From JBMNTU01 sp050945895 (lineage in GTDB: Bacteria > Bacillota > Clostridia > Christensenellales > Christensenellaceae), in assembly GCA_050945895.1 (NCBI GenBank), contig JBMNTU010000101.1, positions 1 to 7,490 of the forward strand: a stretch of 7,490 nucleotides of DNA. The letters are read 5' to 3'. A model generated the notes under the pieces. It did no database searches. It was not told where the DNA came from and saw only the letters and a list, made by a program, of their open reading frames with translations. A program made the translations under genes and the position numbers. Positions 1-5,820 of the stretch are shown piece after piece (position 1 is the stretch's first letter; every line of letters begins with the position of its first letter).

Positions 1-125
1 TATTGGCTTCGTAGCACTCTAAAGGATAGCAGTTTTAGCTCGGTGCTGAGATGCCCGTTTTATCTCTGGGCATGTGCTGTATTTTTGGTGACCATTTGCT
101 GTATTTTTAGATTAACAAAAACACA
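1..125. mobile_element. Probable end of an insertion sequence (IS21-like organisation), partial
   Basis: This stretch has no convincing coding frame. It carries two copies of TGCTGTATTTTT 22 bases apart and a small hairpin (ATGCCC at 51-56 with GGGCAT at 68-73). It ends in ACACA just where the following flavoprotein frame becomes recognisable. Multiple direct repeats about two helical turns apart, and TGT...ACA ends, are known of IS21-family termini, where they bind the transposase. The adjacent gene lacks its N-terminus, as expected if an element inserted there. No transposase is visible; it would lie left of the window. The family assignment is from memory and unsure, and the exact junction (about 120-126) is inferred. 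Confidence 0.4.
75..108. repeat. Two direct repeats of TGCTGTATTTTT, 22-base period
   Basis: Exact 12-base copies lie at 75-86 and 97-108, separated by GGTGACCATT. The 22-base period places both copies on the same face of the helix, as expected for paired protein-binding sites such as transposase sites at an IS end. Seen directly; the role is inferred. Confidence 0.65.
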
Positions 126-134
126 GGGCCGGAA

Positions 135-629
135 TTGCATAATTTTTTGATGCAAAATCATATCGCTGCACAATACTATGATATTTCCAATGCGGATATA
201 AAACCCTGTTACGGCTGCCAGGGATGCACATACAAAACATTTGGCAGATGTGTCTTTCGGGACGATTGCGACACAATCCTGCCGGATATCATGCGCGCCG
301 AGAGCATTGTATTTGTGTCTCCCGTGCGCTTTGGAAGCTACTCCTTCCGCGCAAAACGAATGATAGATAAATTTTCACTGGCCGGCAGCCGCTATTACCA
401 GGTAAAGAATGGCGAGCTGGTCAAATCTGTTCAAGGAACGCAGAAGCGCCTACTGTTTATTGGTATTCTTTCAGATGAAAGCAAGCAATCCCGCACCGCG
501 TTTGAGCAGCTGACACATGAAACGAGAAGTATTACGGATTGCGAAGGTAAAACATTCATAATTGAAGACAGAGAAACCATTCAGCAAACCATTGAGCAAA
601 TAGGCAGGGAGGTGGAATCCTTTGCATAG
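135..629 (+). CDS. Iron-sulfur flavoprotein / NADPH-dependent FMN reductase-like protein, N-terminally truncated
   Basis: The protein resembles the flavodoxin-fold NADPH-dependent FMN reductase and iron-sulfur flavoprotein group, which moves electrons in the cytoplasm. Residues 25-39 hold a compact cysteine motif, C-x2-C-x2-C-x7-C, directly after the DIKPC strand end, and C45 follows. The motif would fit a [4Fe-4S] cluster. Residues 58-66 (IVFVSPVRF) match the usual second flavin-contact loop. The first 20-25 residues of the family, with the G-S-P-R-x-x-G-N-T phosphate-binding loop, are missing. The frame is open only back to a stop at 108-110, and the upstream DNA looks like an IS end. The TTG at 135 has no good ribosome binding site, so the start is nominal. 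The product probably cannot bind FMN normally and may be a pseudogene. It overlaps the next gene by 8 bases, which suggests an original operon. Confidence 0.75.
   Translation: MHNFLMQNHIAAQYYDISNADIKPCYGCQGCTYKTFGRCVFRDDCDTILPDIMRAESIVFVSPVRFGSYSFRAKRMIDKFSLAGSRYYQVKNGELVKSVQGTQKRLLFIGILSDESKQSRTAFEQLTHETRSITDCEGKTFIIEDRETIQQTIEQIGREVESFA
607..615 (+). promoter_or_regulatory. Ribosome binding site deciding the TTG start at 622
   Basis: GGGAGGTGG lies 6 bases ahead of the TTG at 622, inside the end of the previous gene. This strong site supports the TTG start over any later ATG, and the N-terminal strand (HSLIINLSPR) fits the flavodoxin fold. Confidence 0.65.
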
Positions 630-1266
630 CCTGATCATCAACCTCAGCCCGCGCGCAAAAGGAACAAGCGCTATGCTGTCTGCGCTGTGCCAATATCACC
701 TTACCGGCAGCGGCCACACAGTCGAAGTGCTATCGCTTTACGCACATCCGGAAGATGCGGGGCATATCTGTAATGCGGTAGGAAAGGCCGATTGCGTTGT
801 CATGGTAGGCCCTTGCTATCTGAATACCTTCCCCGCCGATACATTCTGGCTGCTGGAGCAACTGCACGCCGACACGGCCATCCAGCACGGGCAACTGCTG
901 TATGGAGTCATACAGGGCGGCATGCCCTATGTGCATACGCACAAAAGCGGGCTAAACGCCCTGCGGCTTTTTGCGGACAGCTGCAACTTTCGATATGGCG
1001 GCGGTTTTGTACTGGGGTTGGGTGCTATGCTTGACGGAAGACCAATCGAAAAGCTGCCCAATGGCAGAAAAGTGAAACGCAATTTGGAAGCGTTTTTGGA
1101 TCATGTTTGCGCGGGTGAAACATCGCCGGACGCGCTTTACGAAAAATCGCAGCTAAAAGTTCCTTCGTTTCTCGCCCGCATATTGGCAGCAAATATGAAC
1201 AAATCGATCGATAAGGATTTGATTTCGCATAGGATTGACCCAAAGCAAAAGAGCCCTTATGGATGA
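622..1266 (+). CDS. Flavodoxin-fold NAD(P)H-dependent oxidoreductase
   Basis: Predicted cytoplasmic flavoprotein of the FMN reductase / flavodoxin-2 type. The N-terminus has strand one followed by a phosphate-binding loop, NLSPRAKGTS at residues 7-16, close to the canonical G-S-P-R-x-x-G-x-T. GPCYLNTFPADTF (about 53-65) corresponds to the loop that contacts the isoalloxazine ring. IQGGMPY (about 97-103) fits the third flavin-binding loop. Unlike the genes on either side it lacks the C-x2-C-x2-C cluster motif, so it should bind FMN only. The C-terminal 45 residues are basic and helical without a recognised domain. The start overlaps the preceding gene by 8 bases, so translation is probably coupled. 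The substrate is unknown; quinone, azo and nitro compounds are typical of the family but nothing here picks one. Confidence 0.8.
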   Translation: MHSLIINLSPRAKGTSAMLSALCQYHLTGSGHTVEVLSLYAHPEDAGHICNAVGKADCVVMVGPCYLNTFPADTFWLLEQLHADTAIQHGQLLYGVIQGGMPYVHTHKSGLNALRLFADSCNFRYGGGFVLGLGAMLDGRPIEKLPNGRKVKRNLEAFLDHVCAGETSPDALYEKSQLKVPSFLARILAANMNKSIDKDLISHRIDPKQKSPYG

Positions 1267-1271
1267 AGCTT

Positions 1272-1295
1272 TCACATTTTGGAATGTGATACAAT
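1272..1295 (+). promoter_or_regulatory. Dyad TCACATT-TTGG-AATGTGA followed by a -10-like TACAAT
   Basis: A perfect 7-bp inverted repeat (1272-1278 with 1283-1289) sits just after the second flavoprotein gene. It abuts TACAAT at 1290-1295, which resembles a -10 box. No good -35 is seen at the standard distance. A dyad lying against a -10 box is an arrangement used by activator-type regulators such as MerR proteins. It could also be a weak transcript hairpin. The regulatory role is inferred. Confidence 0.35.
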
Positions 1296-1313
1296 GGCCA
1301 TAATGTGCAGCGC

Positions 1314-1331
1314 TGCAAATTGGAATTTGCA
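1314..1331 (+). promoter_or_regulatory. Perfect palindrome TGCAAATT-GG-AATTTGCA, candidate operator
   Basis: An 8-bp perfect inverted repeat with a 2-base centre lies 37 bases upstream of the third flavoprotein start. A 2-base loop makes an RNA hairpin unlikely at full length, so a DNA operator is the more natural reading. Its core recurs exactly at 2768-2780 upstream of the barrel-protein gene. Confidence 0.45.
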
Positions 1332-1368
1332 AGTGAGCTTTAAATAGAGAATAAAGGAGCAATGACAT

Positions 1369-1950
1369 ATGAAGAACATTTTGGTTGTGCAGGGCGGCGG
1401 CCGCCCGAATGGAAACACAGCACAACTTACAGGTGCTTTTGCTAAAGGAGCACAGCAAGCCGGCCATCATGTTGACATCATTTCTTTAACAAAGGTTGAG
1501 GTAAAGGGCTGCATGGGTTGTAATGCTTGCCGCTATGGAAAGCCCTGTGTTATAAAAGATGGCTTCAATGACCTTGTTCCAAAAATCAAAGCAGCAGACC
1601 TGATTGTCTTTTCCTCGCCGCTCTATTATTGGACGATTTCTTCCCGTATCAAAGCCTTTATTGAACGATTTTATTGCATTGCGGAGAAAGATACTGCCCC
1701 GCCGCTCGGGCGCTACGAAAAGTATCCTGCAAAAGATTGTGCTTTACTTATGACCGCGGCGGATAATCTCTTCTGGACATTTGAACAGGCAACATCCTAT
1801 TACCAATTCACTTTGGTTAATTACATTGGCTTTGCAGACAAAGGGATGATACTCGCCGGAGGCTGTGGTGACACTGACGGAAAACCACAAATAGATAAAA
1901 CCGATTGGCTTAATAAAGCTTATCTATTTGGGAGATACATTTATGATTGA
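1369..1950 (+). CDS. Iron-sulfur-type flavodoxin family protein (NAD(P)H-dependent oxidoreductase)
   Basis: A complete member of the same broad family as its upstream neighbours. GGGRPNGNT at residues 9-17 is the FMN phosphate-binding loop. C48-x2-C51-x2-C54-x5-C60 is a compact four-cysteine motif of the kind that holds the [4Fe-4S] cluster in iron-sulfur flavoproteins. FSSPLYYW (about 78-85) is the classic flavin-contact loop. The length of 193 residues is normal for single-domain members. ATG at 1369 is chosen because AAAGGAG at 1353-1359 stands 9 bases ahead; another ATG at 1362 is out of frame. The gap of about 100 bases from the previous gene holds two palindromes, so it may have its own promoter. 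Whether it really carries a cluster, and what it reduces, cannot be told from sequence alone. Confidence 0.85.
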   Translation: MKNILVVQGGGRPNGNTAQLTGAFAKGAQQAGHHVDIISLTKVEVKGCMGCNACRYGKPCVIKDGFNDLVPKIKAADLIVFSSPLYYWTISSRIKAFIERFYCIAEKDTAPPLGRYEKYPAKDCALLMTAADNLFWTFEQATSYYQFTLVNYIGFADKGMILAGGCGDTDGKPQIDKTDWLNKAYLFGRYIYD

Positions 1951-2095
1951 TAGGCTTCGCGACTAAAACAATAAGACCCTTTTAGAGGTGGTCGGCGGGA
2001 GTTCGCATCACAGAGTTCGTTGCCAGAAGACTTGTGAAGAAACAAGTTAATATATTTTCAATCACCATTCATTGATGTCATGGAGGTGACGGGTT

Positions 2096-2689
2096 TTGGA
2101 TTTTACTGAAATACGGAAGAGTTTTGAGAGGCACGGATTTACGACGCAGGCTTTTTCCACTCCCGAGGAAGTGCGGGATTACTTTGTTAGTTCGCTGGAA
2201 AACCAAACCATCGGGTTTGGCGGCAGCGTAACGCTGCGTGAACTGGAGCTTTTCGAGGCGCTCAGTGAACGCAATGCCGTCGTTTGGCATAACAGGGTGA
2301 ATGCCACCGCCGTACGCCGCCTGGCAAACGCAGCCAGTGTATATATCACCAGCGCCAACGCGGTGAGCGAAACCGGCGAAATCGTCAACATCGATGGGAC
2401 GGGCAACCGTGTCGCCATGACGGCATTCGGCCCGGATACCTGCTACTACGTAATAGGGAAAAACAAAATCACTCCTGATCTGGTTTCTGCTTTGAGCCGA
2501 AGTAAAAATGTAGCCGCGCCGTTGAATGCCAAACGGCTGAACGCAAAAACGCCCTGTGCAAAAAAGGGGGACAAATGCTATGATTGTAATAGTCCTGGCC
2601 GTATTTGCCGCATCACAGCTATCATAGACCGCGCGCCTATCGGCATGAAATGTGAGATTATTTTTGTGAATCAGGACCTGGGGCTGTGA
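2096..2689 (+). CDS. LUD-domain protein (lactate utilization LutC/DUF1121-like)
   Basis: Single LUD domain (PF02589 type). FGGSVTLRELEL at residues 41-52 and NIDGTGNRVAMTAFGP at 98-113 are the two most characteristic stretches of the family. LUD proteins include LutB and LutC of lactate oxidation, but the single-domain 200-residue form common in Clostridia has no proven reaction. The C-terminus carries C154-x6-C161-x2-C164-x6-C171, a cysteine pattern that could bind metal or a cluster; C186 follows. The start is a TTG at 2096, chosen because GGAGGT at 2082-2087 lies 8 bases ahead and no in-frame ATG or GTG sits better. The genes of a full lut operon (lutA, lutB) are absent. The neighbours are redox flavoproteins and a small monooxygenase-like protein, so a role in anaerobic redox or stress metabolism is plausible but inferred. 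Confidence 0.85.
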   Translation: MDFTEIRKSFERHGFTTQAFSTPEEVRDYFVSSLENQTIGFGGSVTLRELELFEALSERNAVVWHNRVNATAVRRLANAASVYITSANAVSETGEIVNIDGTGNRVAMTAFGPDTCYYVIGKNKITPDLVSALSRSKNVAAPLNAKRLNAKTPCAKKGDKCYDCNSPGRICRITAIIDRAPIGMKCEIIFVNQDLGL

Positions 2690-2702
2690 TGGAATGACCA
2701 TT

Positions 2703-2737
2703 TCCCGAGCAACCGCTGAATGATTCTGCTCTCGGGA
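2703..2737 (+). promoter_or_regulatory. Inverted repeat TCCCGAG...CTCGGGA between LUD and barrel genes
   Basis: A 7-bp perfect inverted repeat with a 21-base spacer lies 14 bases after the LUD stop. There is no T-run after it, so it is not a standard terminator. TATAAC at 2743-2748 just downstream is -10-like, but no -35 is convincing. It could be an operator, a weak processing hairpin or a partial terminator. Confidence 0.35.
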
Positions 2738-2801
2738 GTAGGTATAACGGAAATAGAGTGAACCGGTAAATTGGAATTTGTATGATTGTGGGGGCAAAGT
2801 A

Positions 2802-3149
2802 ATGTTTAATGAGATATGCATATACGAAGCAAAAATCGAAAAGCAGGATGAAATAGAAGCCTTGATGAAAGAAGTTGCCGAATTTTATCTTTCTCAGCCG
2901 GGGGTAATAGATGTCAAATACATCAAGCGAACCCATCGTCAAAAGGATTTTAACGCTGTGAAGAACGGGGAAGTTCCCATTCGCTTAACTCGTTACGTAG
3001 GGAAGGTAACGTATATGCTTTACTTGGCGTTAGAAAATGAAGAAGCGCATGCAAAGCTGGCTGTACTGGGGTTGGAGAAATTCTATAAGCGCTGGAATCG
3101 TTGCCTTATAACCATGCCCAAAATACTTCTTGGCGAGAATATAGTTTAA
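2802..3149 (+). CDS. Small dimeric alpha-beta-barrel protein (antibiotic biosynthesis monooxygenase-like)
   Basis: A 115-residue soluble protein with the pattern of a ferredoxin-like alpha-beta barrel. A first strand (EICIYEAKI) is followed by a helix (EIEALMKEVAEFYLS), the turn QPGVIDVKYIKRTH, and later strand and helix pairs (YMLYLALENEEAHAKL). This order matches the ABM / EthD-like group, whose members act as dimers and include cofactor-free monooxygenases and haem-handling enzymes. The catalytic role is not readable here. The ATG at 2802 is preferred, with GGGGGC about 8 bases ahead. An in-frame TTG at 2778 would add eight residues (MYDCGGKV) that do not fit the fold and would overlap the palindrome. 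It may be co-transcribed with the LUD gene 112 bases upstream or use its own promoter. Confidence 0.7.
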   Translation: MFNEICIYEAKIEKQDEIEALMKEVAEFYLSQPGVIDVKYIKRTHRQKDFNAVKNGEVPIRLTRYVGKVTYMLYLALENEEAHAKLAVLGLEKFYKRWNRCLITMPKILLGENIV

Positions 3150-3461
3150 TTTTTCTCCGTACTAACCCCGGAAAATTCCGTTTTATGTTGCACATCATCC
3201 ATATGCTGCAATGCAAACGTATATCGACGGCAACAACAGTCCTTTTTTGCATCTTATCCAAATAAGATACTGGCTCTGTAATTTTACTTTCACATGCGCT
3301 TTCTTAATCTTCACCGCACATATACCGAATCAATACGGTCACACATGAGAAAAGAAGGTGCCCGATGTATGCAATCTTTGCTTGATGGAATAAAGAGCTC
3401 TAAATAGTGCTTTTAATCCGTAAAGGGTAAACGAAAGGGTGATGGGCTATATTAGAGCATT
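3150..3461. other. Non-coding junction region, about 310 bases
   Basis: No supported gene is seen on either strand. A weak hairpin with a following TTTT (CGGA at 3170-3173, TCCG at 3178-3181) could end transcription of the barrel gene. A 7-bp AT-rich palindrome, ATCTTAT-CCAA-ATAAGAT, spans 3251-3268 without a T-run. A 20-codon frame from the ATG at 3345 has no ribosome binding site. The sequence GGCTATATTA at 3445-3454 recurs at 3701-3710 inside the recombinase gene. The region probably marks the edge between the host redox locus and the integrated element. Confidence 0.5.
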
Positions 3462-3498
3462 AAAAAAACCGACAATCCGCATGGTTGTCAGCTTTTTT
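3462..3498 (-). terminator. Terminator hairpin following the tRNA-Ser-like 3' end
   Basis: Read on the minus strand, the stem GACAA/TTGTC (3471-3475 with 3485-3489) is extended inward by CC/GG. It is flanked by six T/A bases on one side and seven on the other. A T-run follows the stem in both directions, so it can work both ways. Its position 2 bases beyond the CCA of the tRNA-like segment is typical of a tRNA gene terminator. Confidence 0.6.
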
Positions 3499-3500
3499 AA

Positions 3501-3521
3501 TGGCGGAAGAGGTGGGATTCG
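3501..3521 (-). other. tRNA-Ser 3'-end remnant (T-arm, acceptor stem and CCA)
   Basis: On the minus strand this reads as the second half of a T-loop (CGAAT), a T-stem strand CCCAC, acceptor strand CTCTTCC, discriminator G and CCA, which is the normal end of a Firmicutes tRNA-Ser. The matching GGAAGAG 5' acceptor strand and the rest of the tRNA are not found upstream, so this is not an intact tRNA. tRNA ends are common integration targets, and an integrase gene lies next door. Reading it as an attachment-site relic is an inference. Confidence 0.5.
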
Positions 3522-3604
3522 CTCCGCTCCCTTCGGTCGCTATCACGCCGCCTTCGTGCGCTGCATCTGCCCCTTTGGGCAGCGCGCACTTCGGGTTCGA
3601 ATCC
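3522..3604. repeat. GC-rich structured insert with T-loop-like edges
   Basis: About 80 bases, far richer in GC than the surroundings, lie between the tRNA-like end (CGAA at 3518-3521) and GGGTTCGAATCC at 3593-3604, itself T-arm-like. It contains CTTCG three times (3531, 3552, 3589). It also has a strong fold in which GTGCG and CGCAC pair around CTGC and GCAG, with a competing CTGCCC/GGGCAG stem. The look is that of a short mobile or interspersed palindromic element inserted in a T-loop and duplicating CGAA. I recall similar sequences next to tRNA ends in Clostridia, but this is memory and not a search. Confidence 0.4.
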
Positions 3605-3616
3605 TTGATATCTTAA

Positions 3617-5182
3617 TCAAAAACACAAAGCCCATACCTTGCGGCATGGGCTTTGTGTTTTTGGCGGCCCACTTGCGTCTAAATGCGAACACCTGTAATC
3701 GGCTATATTAAGCACATTTTCAAAGGTCGTGCCGCCCACATCTGCACTTAACAGCTCGGACGATGATATTGTTTTGGTGTTGTTTTTGTAGTTAAACGTA
3801 ATCGCCAGCTTATCATCATACAGGAAAATCGAATTGACAAATATATCAATCAGCCCGCTGCGGAATTGCGGGTCAGACACATCGCCATCCTTAAAACGGC
3901 TAATCCAAAATACAACGTGCTCTTTTGTCAGCAACGGCTTTTCTATCTTTTCCTTTGCAATGGATATTTCCAAATCGGCCTTTTTTTCTTCCAGTCCATC
4001 CAGCCGTTCTTTTGCAGATGCATTGGACATTCCTTCTTCCACAGCATCCAGCAAATTGGAAATGCGCTTTTCAACTTCCTTAAGCTGTTTTTCCAGCAGG
4101 GGAAGGACGGTATTTTCTTTTTCTTGCAGGGCAACGACGCCATCGGCCATCTGGTCAATCATACTGTCGTTCAATACATATTCTTTGGTCAGCATCACAA
4201 CAGCATTTTCAATCCAATCCTTGCGGACGGTCTTTTTGTCGCAAGATTTTTTGTATATCAAATTGCCGCACTTGTAGTAGTGGTGGACTTTACCCGTCTT
4301 GCTTGTGCCGCCCACACCAACCATCATCACACCACATTTGCCGCAGAACAGTTTTGTGGTCAGGATATATTCCTCGTCCGCTTTCTTTGCGGCGGGCTTG
4401 TGCCTGTTCTTGTTCATACGTTCCTGTACACGGGCAAAAGTGTCCTCGGACACCAAAGCGGGCATACCACCCGGCTGCACAACATCACCATGCCTGTATT
4501 CGCCTATATATCGCCTGTTTTTGAATAGATTGTGCATGCTGCTCTTGTTGGTGTATTTGTATTTTGAATTGGCAAGCACACCCCTTGCATTGAGTATGGC
4601 GGATATTTCTTTCACTGTCTGCCCGTCGGCATATCGCTCGAACATCTCGCGAACAATGGGTGCGGTCATGGGGTCTAATTCAAACAATTTGTTTTCATTT
4701 ACCTTGTATCCAAAAGGCACAAATCCGCCGTTGTAACGGCACTTCAAAGCGTTTTCCGTCTGCCCGCGCTTGATCTTCACCGCCAATTCAGCAGAATAGT
4801 ATTCCGCCATGCCCTCAAGGATTGCCTCAAGTATGATGCCCTCCGGCCCCTCGGAAATGTTCTCTTTGGCAGAAACCACTTTAACGCCATTCCTGCGAAG
4901 AACAGCCCTGTGGATAGCCGAATCCGTCCGATTTCTCGCAAACCGATCTAATTTCCAAACCAGCACGACCTCAAACTGCTTTTTGGAACTGTCCGAAACC
5001 ATCTTTTGAAATTCCGGGCGATCGTCCGTTTTAGCGGATAGGGCGCGGTCAATGTATGTATGCACAATCGTCATGTTGTGCTTGTCGGCATATTCCTTGC
5101 ACTCGCGGAGCTGTCCTTCAATAGATTCTTCGCGCTGATTGTCGCTGGAATAGCGGGCGTAGATTACGGTCTTTATGCTCAT
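3617..5182 (-). CDS. Large serine recombinase (site-specific integrase)
   Basis: Catalyses strand exchange between attachment sites through a covalent serine-DNA link. The resolvase-type catalytic domain spans residues 4-145. YARYSS at 8-13 carries the nucleophile (probably S12), and KLDRFARNRTDS at 77-88 has the conserved arginines. The Recombinase domain follows (about 155-255, with GGFVPFGYK). A zinc ribbon uses C280, C283, C305 and C314. A coiled coil (about 355-415) and a final DNA-binding segment complete the large-serine-integrase plan, which is intact. The start has GGTGG about 10 bases ahead and lies 2 bases after the doc stop. The last 20 or so residues (SGPPKTQSPCRKVWALCF) are odd: they are encoded by a perfect terminator stem, so the frame probably runs past its original stop into junction DNA. 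The gene faces the tRNA-like remnant, as expected for an integrase beside its attachment site. Confidence 0.92.
   Translation of the reverse strand: MSIKTVIYARYSSDNQREESIEGQLRECKEYADKHNMTIVHTYIDRALSAKTDDRPEFQKMVSDSSKKQFEVVLVWKLDRFARNRTDSAIHRAVLRRNGVKVVSAKENISEGPEGIILEAILEGMAEYYSAELAVKIKRGQTENALKCRYNGGFVPFGYKVNENKLFELDPMTAPIVREMFERYADGQTVKEISAILNARGVLANSKYKYTNKSSMHNLFKNRRYIGEYRHGDVVQPGGMPALVSEDTFARVQERMNKNRHKPAAKKADEEYILTTKLFCGKCGVMMVGVGGTSKTGKVHHYYKCGNLIYKKSCDKKTVRKDWIENAVVMLTKEYVLNDSMIDQMADGVVALQEKENTVLPLLEKQLKEVEKRISNLLDAVEEGMSNASAKERLDGLEEKKADLEISIAKEKIEKPLLTKEHVVFWISRFKDGDVSDPQFRSGLIDIFVNSIFLYDDKLAITFNYKNNTKTISSSELLSADVGGTTFENVLNIADYRCSHLDASGPPKTQSPCRKVWALCF
3619..3662 (-). terminator. 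Strong terminator, 17-bp perfect stem, inside the end of the recombinase frame
   Basis: The arms 3619-3635 and 3646-3662 are perfectly complementary, with a 10-base loop. The 3' arm ends in a T-run on either strand, so it can stop transcription both ways. On the minus strand it would end the phd-doc-recombinase transcript. It overlaps the last 14 codons and the first base of the recombinase stop codon. Confidence 0.8.
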
Positions 5183-5184
5183 GT

Positions 5185-5568
5185 TTATTCTACCACCTTA
5201 TGATTTTCTATCCACTGGTAAATCTGTCCAGCGTCAATTTTTCCCTTCGCTGTATCCAATGACAAACCAATCAATTCCTTTTGAGTATATTCAATCCGTA
5301 TATCATTCATTTCCAATAACACAAGCAGTACAAAAGCGCCGATTCGCTTATTCCCATCCACAAACGCATGGTTGGTGATAAGGGAAAACATCTGCCGGGC
5401 AATCTTTTCTTCTATGGTAGGATAAAGGTCTTTGCCCTCAAACGTGGCATACGCATGATAGATTGCCGATTCCAGCGTCCCAATATCCCGCAATCCATCG
5501 TTTCCGCCTGTCCTCTTGATCAGCAAATCATGCAGATGTATAACCTGTTCCACATCGAGCGTAATCAT
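5185..5568 (-). CDS. doc: Doc-type toxin (Fic/Doc family)
   Basis: Residues 67-75, HAFVDGNKR, match the Doc signature H-x-F-x-D/N-G/A-N-K-R. In Doc the lysine replaces the second glycine of true Fic AMP-transferases, and P1 Doc phosphorylates elongation factor Tu and stops translation. The single all-helical domain of 127 residues matches the usual Doc length. GLRDIGTLESAIYHA near residues 25-39 is also typical. Its ATG overlaps the stop of the phd gene as ATGA, so the two are translationally coupled, antitoxin first. The recombinase gene begins 2 bases after its stop, which ties the toxin to the integrase transcript. It probably stabilises the integrated element. Activity on EF-Tu is inferred from the family. 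Confidence 0.9.
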   Translation of the reverse strand: MITLDVEQVIHLHDLLIKRTGGNDGLRDIGTLESAIYHAYATFEGKDLYPTIEEKIARQMFSLITNHAFVDGNKRIGAFVLLVLLEMNDIRIEYTQKELIGLSLDTAKGKIDAGQIYQWIENHKVVE

Positions 5569-5807
5569 TTCGCCAACTCTTTCATAGATTCCATATTTTC
5601 ATCCAGTATGCGGTTAGCGACCAAATCCAGTTTTTCAAACTCAGCCCTTTCCATCTGCTCATAACGGGATATATCCAGCACAACATAACGGGGCGAGTTA
5701 TTTTTCAGGATAACAACCTTTCCTTTTTCATCCACCTGCCGCGCGATTCTGGAAAAATTCTGGTTGGCTTCCGTCAGGGACGCCATTGCATCGCTGTTGA
5801 TCATCAT
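5565..5807 (-). CDS. phd: Phd/YefM-family antitoxin
   Basis: An 80-residue protein with the Phd pattern. The N-terminal DNA-binding fold reads ASLTEANQNFSRIARQVDEKGKVVILKNNSPRYVVLDISRYE (given here only as the span of residues 9-50; key landmarks are NFSRI, VVILKNN and PRYVVL). A C-terminal helix (residues 51-80) would wrap and block Doc. Phd proteins bind their own promoter and, together with Doc, repress it. The gene starts with ATGATG; the first is used here, with GAGGTGAT 5-6 bases ahead. The promoter upstream carries a perfect palindrome over its -10 box, which fits autoregulation. It overlaps doc by 4 bases. Identification is firm because of the partner gene. Confidence 0.88.
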   Translation of the reverse strand: MMINSDAMASLTEANQNFSRIARQVDEKGKVVILKNNSPRYVVLDISRYEQMERAEFEKLDLVANRILDENMESMKELAK

Positions 5808-5820
5808 TGTTCATCACCTC

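Noticed and set aside
75..108. Start of a CRISPR array
   Set aside because: Only two 12-base copies with a 10-base gap; too short and too few for repeats and spacers.
2078..2821. 247-residue minus-strand frame opposite the LUD gene
   Set aside because: It is the antisense shadow of a clear LUD-domain gene, has no ribosome binding site or domain, and spans the intergenic palindromes.
3345..3407. 20-codon frame MRKEGARCMQ...
   Set aside because: No ribosome binding site precedes it and it matches nothing known; chance frame in non-coding DNA.
3501..3620. Complete tRNA-Ser gene on the minus strand
   Set aside because: Only the T-arm end, acceptor strand and CCA are present; no anticodon arm, D-arm or complementary 5' acceptor strand is found upstream.
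3439..3711. 90-residue plus-strand frame across the junction
   Set aside because: It runs through two terminator hairpins, the tRNA-like remnant and the end of the recombinase gene, has no recognisable domain, and its middle part is simply the GC-rich repeat translated.
3866..4528. 220-residue plus-strand frame opposite the recombinase
   Set aside because: Antisense to the zinc ribbon and coiled coil of an intact recombinase; its phenylalanine-rich composition is the complement of lysine and glutamate codons.
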